Origin: Mastacembelus armatus
Taxonomy: Eukaryota; Chordata; Actinopteri; Synbranchiformes; Mastacembelidae
Assembly: GCF_900324485.2 (NCBI RefSeq)
Contig: NC_046641.1
Location: 4,028,799-4,092,798, forward strand
Direction of reading: 5' to 3'
Length of the DNA stretch: 64,000 nucleotides
The notes under the pieces are model-generated. The model was not told where the DNA came from. It ran no database searches and saw only the letters and a list, made by a program, of their open reading frames with translations. Numbering within the stretch: position 1 is the first letter of the stretch; every line of letters begins with the position of its first letter. The translations under genes and the position numbers were made by a program. Below are positions 56,851 to 64,000 of this stretch, piece after piece.

Positions 56851-57535
56851 CGGATGCAAAACACATTTAAAGGCCCAGTACACCTCTCGTCCTCGCCCCT
56901 CACATGCACCCCCCGTCTCAATACACCACAGATGTAATGAAATGTAACGCCAAACGCAATGCAACCAGTCACTATCAATTTGGTCCCTGAAGGGATCTGA
57001 GCACAGACTGAGTCCGGACCATGACCTAGTCTGTATACAGAGGGTGTGAAGCAAAAGGAGTCGGATCCAGTTAAATATAGTAAAACATAAACTATACTTA
57101 CAAAATTAGGAATAGGTCCCAGCATCATTAGATGCATCACAATATGATTAAAAAGATAAATAAACGTATTCCAGATGAATTTGTTACACAGAACAATGAC
57201 CTTTGTTTTTGTGCTTGTCTTTCCTTAACACCATACTTGTGCTTTGATCTCAAAAGTATCTTATTAACTGCAAGATATTTTGTAGTTGAATGGTGAAGGG
57301 AGCCGGCAGAGGTGTTTAGTATCCAGAGACATTAATACATGTCTTCACTTGTTGACAGGGATTATTACTGTCATTTCTGATAACTGAATGTGTCACAGTC
57401 ATTAAACCTTCGCTCACAGCAAGATGACTGTCACCAGCAACAGCCACATACTGACACCCAGTAATCATTCAGACATTAATTGTAGTACACATCCAATAGT
57501 TACTGAAAATGGTTTAATATATACATGTATATATA
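56851..57535. other. Intergenic DNA, nothing recognised
   Basis: AT-rich sequence between the zbtb26 promoter region and the Tc1-like element. Open frames here lack recognisable content. Confidence 0.45.
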
Positions 57536-58109
57536 CAGCGGGGCAAAAAAGTATTTAGTCAGCCTCCAATTGTGCAAGTTCTCCCACTTAAAAAGATGAG
57601 AGAGGTCTGTAATTTTCATCATAGGTATACCTCAACTATGAGAGACAAAAATGAGAAAGAAAATCCAGAAAATCACATTGTCTGATTTTTAAAGAATACC
57701 CCATAGAAAATCTTTGGAGGGAGTTGAAAGTCCGTGCTGCCCAGCGACAGCCCCAAAACATCACTGCTCTAGAGGAGATCTGCATGGAGGAATGGGCCAA
57801 AATACCAGCAACAGTGTGTGAAAACCTTGTGAAGACTTACAGAAAACCTTTGATCTCTGTCATTGCCAACAAAGGGTATATAACAAAGTATTGAGATGAA
57901 CTTTTGTTATTGACCAAATACTTATTTTCCACCATAATTTGCAAATAAATTCTTTAAAAATCAGACAATGCGATTTTCTGGATTTTCTTTCTCATTTTGT
58001 CTCTCATAGTTGAGGTATACCTATGATGAAAATTACAGGCCTCTCTCATCTTTTTAAGTGGGAGAACTTGCACAATTGGTGGCTGACTAAATACTTTTTT
58101 GCCCCACTG
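57536..58109 (+). mobile_element. Tc1/mariner-like element with internal deletion
   Basis: 574 bp flanked by TA. Inverted ends start CAGCGGGGCAAAAAAGTATT on the left and the complement of CAGTGGGGCAAAAAAGTATT on the right, and run about 160 bp each (57536-57696 and 57950-58109) with few differences. The middle keeps only the 3' end of a Tc1-type transposase: in one forward frame, [20 protein letters not shown], then [16 protein letters not shown], then NKGYITKY and stop. The catalytic DDE core is missing, so it cannot move by itself. These inverted ends are a common Tc1 type in fish. Confidence 0.9.
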
Positions 58110-58221
58110 TATTGTTGTTTACAAAATATACAAAACAGAAAGTACTGGCAGGAAAGTCCAAACTGTGATTTAATCTTTCACACTGGCAAGTAAAATGACT
58201 GGATGTCAGCACTATGGGGTG

Positions 58222-61200
58222 TCATGTCTTTTTGAGAAACCTGAAAATGAAGAAAAGAAGAAAACCATTTACATTACATCATTACATTTCAACCAAGTGT
58301 TTTATCTGACTCATATATACATAATTTAATTTAATTAAATAATTGTGTACTTGTTTCCATACCAGGTGAAGCTGTATCCACACAAAATTGCCAAGGCAAC
58401 CAGTCCTACTGATGCAACAGCACACAGCGATGAAACCTTCAGAACAAAAGATGTACCTGCAACAAAGAAATGCTGTGTAGGAGTAATTGCCACTTTCCAT
58501 ATCTATTTGTTTTTGCAATAAACATTACTTTGTGTTTTCTAATGGTGTGATTTCAGAATGTTATAACTATAACACTGTCACAGTCCGAATTTTAAAGGTT
58601 AGACTTTTGTGTTTGGGTATTTTGGCCAGTGAATTACCTCTGACTTTAGCCCACAGGACACAGGAACTTTTTAAGACCTGGGGGAGAAAATATGGAGGCA
58701 GTTTAACAAGTACAGTCTGCTGTGGTTTTCATACAACACTGTACAGTTTCACCTACTGTTTTCCACTGACTGACAGCTCGTATGACGATATAATAATCCC
58801 TGCCATTCTCCAGTGGTGCATTATAGAAGCCTCCATAGTGGAGTCCATCCCCTACAGTAAAATTCATCTCTGTCCCAACATGTGTGACGTGGATCTGGGC
58901 AGCAATGTACTCTGAAGATGATTTGCTTTTGCGTGAGGGGTCTAGGCTTCCAGGAGAGGGACACTCGAACACCATAATCCCCTCTAGAGGAAGCACGAAC
59001 ACCTGGTACAAACTGCCAAATGAAGAAAAAAAAAGGGAATAGAAAGCTATTCAGAAGGTTAACCTGATTAAACTGCTATAAGGTAATTTAATGAACATTT
59101 GAATAATTGTTTTGTGAATGTTGCTTTGTTTAGATATACTAAGGAATTGAGACAGTATATCACAACTAATTTGTTTGGTTTGTTGTTATGGGCACTTCCT
59201 TCTTCAGTGCCTTTATATTCATTTAGTAATTCATAGGCGTTTCACTTAATAAATAAAGAAAAATGACCACATGAAAACATCATAGATTTGTAACACCTGA
59301 CCATAACATAAAAGGTGACAATAATGATTGTCATCCAGCCCTTGTTATAGACTGGCTGGTGTTGGAATTTGGGAGCTTTAATCAATATTAGGGAGCTGGA
59401 CAATCTGGTAATAAAGTATTAGGTTGTTTACATAATATATTGCCATTAATCAATGGATGTCAGCAGATACATTGAATCTATATATGGGTGGGGACTGATT
59501 TGGTATTCATGCATATGAAGTGTAGCGGTTAAAGGGACTTGCTGGAGTTTTGAATGTGTTGTTATGAGGTATTGTGTAAACTGAATACCTTCGTTGGTCA
59601 TTTAAAGGTGAGTATCTGCTGCACACTGTATACATCATATTATGATGTGCCATCTTGGTTCTTACCTTATTGGGTCCAGTGTGTTGACTAATCTGTGTAG
59701 CCTCAAAGTTGGTACAGGAGTCTCAAATTCTCTGTAGTAAACAACCGGTGCTGGAGGCACTGACAAATGTTATCATATTTAATGTGTATTAATTGCTGAA
59801 TATTAACAAATGAACACATAAAATATCATTATTCAATTTCTAAATATTTCCAAAAAACTAAAACAGAAACTACCTGGTAAACTGGTGTTGGTGGTGACGG
59901 TGGCTGTAAATCTGGCAGACACTGCAGTGATGGAGATGCTGTAGTTTGTGACTGGAAGCAGGTTGAGACAGAGCTCCAGCTGGTGGGCCTTAGAGCTCAC
60001 AAGCTGCCTCTTTTTGTCAATGAAAGTCCTCTGGTAGTCTCTGGATCCTGTGTACATCACCTGGAATTGTTTCATTGAAGGTATCATCAGTCTGGGTCAC
60101 AAAACCCTCCATCAGTCAAAGGGAAAAACTACAGTACTTGAATGGTAAATGCTAAACTGCTGAAAAGATGTAATGGCCAAAAATAAACAGCAGTTCCAGT
60201 GAAAGAAGGACGAGGACATCTCCTGTTACCTTATAAACCTCTGTATCCTCCTCATACTTCTCTGCTTTCCAATGCACACATTTTTCATTGAGGACAAACA
60301 ATTGATTGATTGGTGGCTTTCTTTCTGTAAGAGATATAGGAATGCAAAGAGTATGTATTAATTACATATTCACCTTTCAGGCTTACTGACATTCTTAGCA
60401 AGGGTTAGATTCACCTTCTGTTATTTTACTCACCTATGCATCTCAGAGTAGCTTTCTGCCATACCCCAGAGCTGCCACACACAGAGACGTTGCTGCCCCG
60501 CCAGCTGTGATATCCATCCACACAACGATGGATCACAATGCTTCTGTTGTGCCACACCACCTCTGAGTTGGCAAGGAAGGGAACTGGGCCACATTTAGCT
60601 AAAAAAAAAAAAAGTGGCACTAAAGGACTGATTCATTCAAAAGTAGGAGCATTATGTCAACATACAGTACAATGTGCACTCAAAGGAAACCCAAAGCATG
60701 AAAATAACAAGCAAGGGTAATGAATCAATGCAAACTCTGTAAGTATTTCATTAGGCCTTGCACTGTATGCACATTTAATGTATATTTAACACAGATCATA
60801 TTTGTCTTTGTGTGTATTTCCAGTGAAGTAAAATCACATGCAGCATCTCACAGTAAGTTTGCAAAAAATGTACCTCAAAATGAAAAAAAAAACAAAAAAA
60901 CAACCCAAGCAGGGATAGACAAAATTCAACATGTATCAGTGGGAATATATCAGCAACATGTTAGTAATCTCAAATGACTCTCCCACAGTTAGATAGATGC
61001 ATGTCTGTATGTAGGATTGCTACTTTACCTTTGCACTTTACAGATACTTTCCCCCATACTCCTGATATCGAACATATTGAAATATTATTTCCACTTTCCA
61101 GGTAAAATCCATCCACACACTCATACAATACCACGCTGCCTGGTCTGCTGGTGTGGTCCCACAGGAGGTTAGTATGGGGAAGGTTTAGTGGGGGACCACA

Positions 61201-64000
61201 GCTTATTTCTGCACACAGACAGTTAGTATAGACTGTGGGCCATTCACAGAAACATATGATAATAATCATTAAAAACACAATATAATGAAGACTGTTATTA
61301 TGTGTGGACTGATGAAATGCATATCTGTGTTAAAGTATTAAGAACTGCAATTAACATGGTTTTCTTATATTAAAGTATAGCAATGTTAATGTTAGGATAG
61401 CATGGCTTCATGTTTTCTCAGCTATATCTAAATACACAGATTTTACATATATCTGTGAATATTACTACATCAGTATATCTGTCATCAAACATGGCACCTT
61501 CACACAATAGATCATTATCCTCCCACTGTCCATTCGCTCCACATACTGAGTAGTTTTTCAGACTCCTGATGCGATATCCTTCATCACATTGGTAATGCAC
61601 CACACTGCCAAGGTGTGATATGCCATCCCAAAGTATTTTAGCATGAGGCTTAAAAACAGGCTCTCTGCAATTGATTTCTATAACAAAAACACAGCAAAAC
61701 ATTATAAGCAAGTGGCAACTTTTTGAAAATGTTGAGATAGGTTTAGACACCATTCACATATCTTCATAACAATTGCTTCTGTCAGTTGGCGCGTCAGTAG
61801 TCTTACATGTAGTTAAATATCATTATCACCTTGACAGAGCAGAGACACCTCAGCCCATTCTCCACTGGCAGTACAAATGGACACATTTCCCTTTCCAACA
61901 CTGCGATATCCATATTTACACCGATAAACAACTTGAGAGCCCACAGTGGACATGTCATCCCACAGCATGACCGAATGAGGGATGGATGGGGGCATACCAC
62001 AGTCAACTTCTACAGGGATGGAAATTACATAATTGAACTGTGAGAAGATGGTTTAATATTTGACTCTGGACATTGCAAGGACGAAATAATATCAACTATA
62101 GCACTGAGAACATTTTGAAGCAAGTTATTACCTTTGCATGAGATGTTTGCTTTGGTCCAGTAACCATTAGTTGTGCAAAATGACACATTATTTCCTTTAT
62201 TGTAATAAAATCCTATTTTACAGTAGTAAGTCACTGTGCTTCCAGCGGTGAAGCTGCCATTCCACACATGCCCAGTGTGGGGCAGTATAGGAGGCTCCCC
62301 ACATAATATTTCTAGGACAGGAAATGATACAAACGGATTGTTATAGGGAATTTCAAAATATCAGAACATATTAACACTTTGAGTTCATAAAATACATATT
62401 TTATTCTAAGAAATTCTCCACAATTTAACAACAGTACTGTCGGTGATGCAGGCAAGTGCCATTTAAAAAAATTAAAATACTTTTTGTCAAGTCTTACTTT
62501 TCCACTAAAACTAGCTACACAATAACGAACATGGTTTCCTGCCTTTTTACATTTGGAAACTAAAATAATTTCAGTTGTCTAACACCTTGTTTGGATTACC
62601 TTGGCATGACAGAGCTGGTGGTGTCCACCAACCACTTTCATTACAGATGGATACATTATGCCCCCCTTTATTGTAAAAGCCCTCTTTGCAGAGATACAGC
62701 ACAGTGCTGCCAGGGGTTGAGTTTCCATTCCACATCTGCTCAGTGGATTCAATTACAGGAGGACTTCCACATAAAATCTCTACAAGGAAAACATGTACCA
62801 CAACCATGTAATACACACTCCAGCTTTTAGATTGATTCACCGAGTTTACTTAGTTAAGGAACTATGATGCGTACACAAAGGAAGAAAAACATTGTATAAG
62901 TGTATGGGTTAGATATGGTTCAAAAATTAACCTTAAAAAGCAGACAACCTTTATAATCATCTGAGAAAACAATGGCTGTACCTTGGCAGAGCACAGATGG
63001 TCCCTCCCACTGTCCAGCAGCTGTACAAACAGAGACATTGCCCTTTCCAACGTGATGATATCCAGAGTTACACTGATAAAGCACCTCAGTGCCCACCCTT
63101 GAGCTCTCATTCCACAGCACATGAGAGTGAGGGAGGGCAGGGGGAGACCCACAATCAACCTCTGAGAGCCAAAGCAGGGACATGCTTCATGAAACAGTAG
63201 TCACTGGATACTGCGTCCAGCCCACCACTGTCAGCACTAATGTTGTAGTGTCTTGTTGAAATGATGTGATAAAACACTTTTCCAGTTTTCAAGCACTGAC
63301 ACTTAAAAACACTTAAACAACCACACAGCAGAACAAGAACTGAATGTTACAAGTGATCACGAACAGTGGAAGTTACACAGTGTCCTGATGAAGGATGAAT
63401 GGTTGATGTTAGAACAGAGGAGTGTTGAAGAGAGACAGATTTTTTTGCTTGGTAGTTTTGTTACCTTCACAGACCATGGTAGGTCCTCTCCACAGACCAT
63501 CTGCCCCACACACTGAGCTGTTTTCTCCTCTCCTCCACACAAAGCCTTCATTGCAGACAAACATGGCTACACTGCCGTATGTGGTCCCTGTGAGTGACAG
63601 TAGCACTGTGTCCTCCACTAAGGCGGGCTGGCCACAGTCGACCACTGAGGGGGGACAAGAACAAGAAACACTCTTTACCCACTGACACAATCTCCAGCAT
63701 AGGGTCTTGCTGATTATCTGGGTTTGAGCTTAGTATTCACTCCTCAACAAAACTGACACAGGGTCTAGCAGAGACTTTCAGTGGCTCAATTTTACTGAAT
63801 AAAACTTATACAAAGCACATTAAATATAATGTATTATGAATATATTATATAAAGCATTAAAAGCAGTTTTGCCTTTGCAGGAAGCCTTGTCTCTATAGGG
63901 GTGGAAGGGTTCAACTCCATCGTGGACTCTATATCCCATCAGGCAGCTACACTCAAAACTGCCCTCCAGGTTCCTGCACTGGCCTCCTTTTCCACACACC
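58222..64000 (-). CDS. susd1: Sushi and fibronectin-type membrane protein, SUSD1-like (5' end outside window)
   Basis: Minus-strand exons from the edge inward: 64000-63873 (calcium-binding EGF-like, [18 protein letters not shown]); seven sushi exons of exactly 180 nt at 63644-63465, 63161-62982, 62779-62600, 62311-62132, 62009-61830, 61677-61498 and 61208-61029; an eighth sushi exon of 165 nt at 60598-60434; then 60324-60230, 60060-59874, 59759-59666, 59012-58757, 58676-58637, 58456-58363 and 58240-58222. After the sushi block comes an FN3-like region ([37 protein letters not shown]). A transmembrane helix ([15 protein letters not shown]) and a tail of only a few residues, FLKKT, close the protein. 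EGF, sushi, FN3-like and TM order is that of SUSD1, but human SUSD1 has, as I recall, only two sushi domains. One EGF-side donor appears to be GC. It is probably a type I surface glycoprotein; ligand unknown. Confidence 0.8.
63871..63872 (-). other. Possible GC splice donor in the susd1-like gene
   Basis: The EGF exon must end in phase 1 to join the first sushi exon (63644). The only fitting point is TGCAAAG followed by GCAAAA on the minus strand. This would be a second GC-AG intron in the window, with a weaker consensus than the specc1l one. Confidence 0.5.

Noticed and set aside
60060-60091. An acceptor at 60092 for the susd1-like FN3 exon
   Set aside because: It breaks the frame with the upstream exon; the CCAG acceptor giving a first base at 60060 restores the frame and reads [12 protein letters not shown].

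Overview
The window is vertebrate nuclear DNA, almost certainly from a teleost fish. Genes are split by short GT-AG introns, intergenic DNA is AT-rich, TA and GT microsatellites are present, and the dispersed repeats are typical of fish (Tc1-like and hAT-like DNA transposons, L2-type LINE tails). No bacterial, viral, CRISPR, tRNA or rRNA features were seen. Gene names rest on recalled family sequences read against my own splice-site reading; nothing was aligned by computer.

Layout. Plus strand: the 3' end of bcr (C2 tail and RhoGAP domain, 55-5278); a CpG-rich 5' exon and long first intron leading to complete specc1l (13472-23086); adora2a (30003-32508) behind a leader full of upstream ORFs; a small C22orf15/CXorf65-like gene (from 35091); and upb1 (40400-44158, ten exons). 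Minus strand: gucd1 (48506-49892), a P2X receptor subunit (50367-53390, twelve exons), zbtb26 (54232-55581) and the 3' part of a susd1-like receptor with eight sushi domains (58222 to the window edge). The bcr, specc1l, adora2a, upb1, gucd1 series matches the gene neighbourhood of human 22q11.23. zbtb26 and susd1 correspond to human chromosome 9q genes, so the window appears to hold a synteny junction.

The genes do not form one pathway. They cover Rho GTPase signalling (bcr), actin and microtubule organisation (specc1l), purinergic signalling (adora2a and the P2X gene), pyrimidine catabolism (upb1), a papain-like-fold protein (gucd1), a BTB zinc-finger regulator (zbtb26) and a cell-surface sushi/FN3 protein (susd1).

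The most striking non-genic object is a 1,825-bp palindromic insertion at 44863-46687, between the convergent upb1 and gucd1 genes. It has two 802-bp inverted arms with only two mismatches seen by eye, a 221-bp spacer and a 6-bp flanking direct repeat. About 65 copies of the self-complementary hexamer ACTAGT are set in otherwise non-repeated sequence. It looks like a recently inserted, non-autonomous fold-back DNA element of a family I cannot name.
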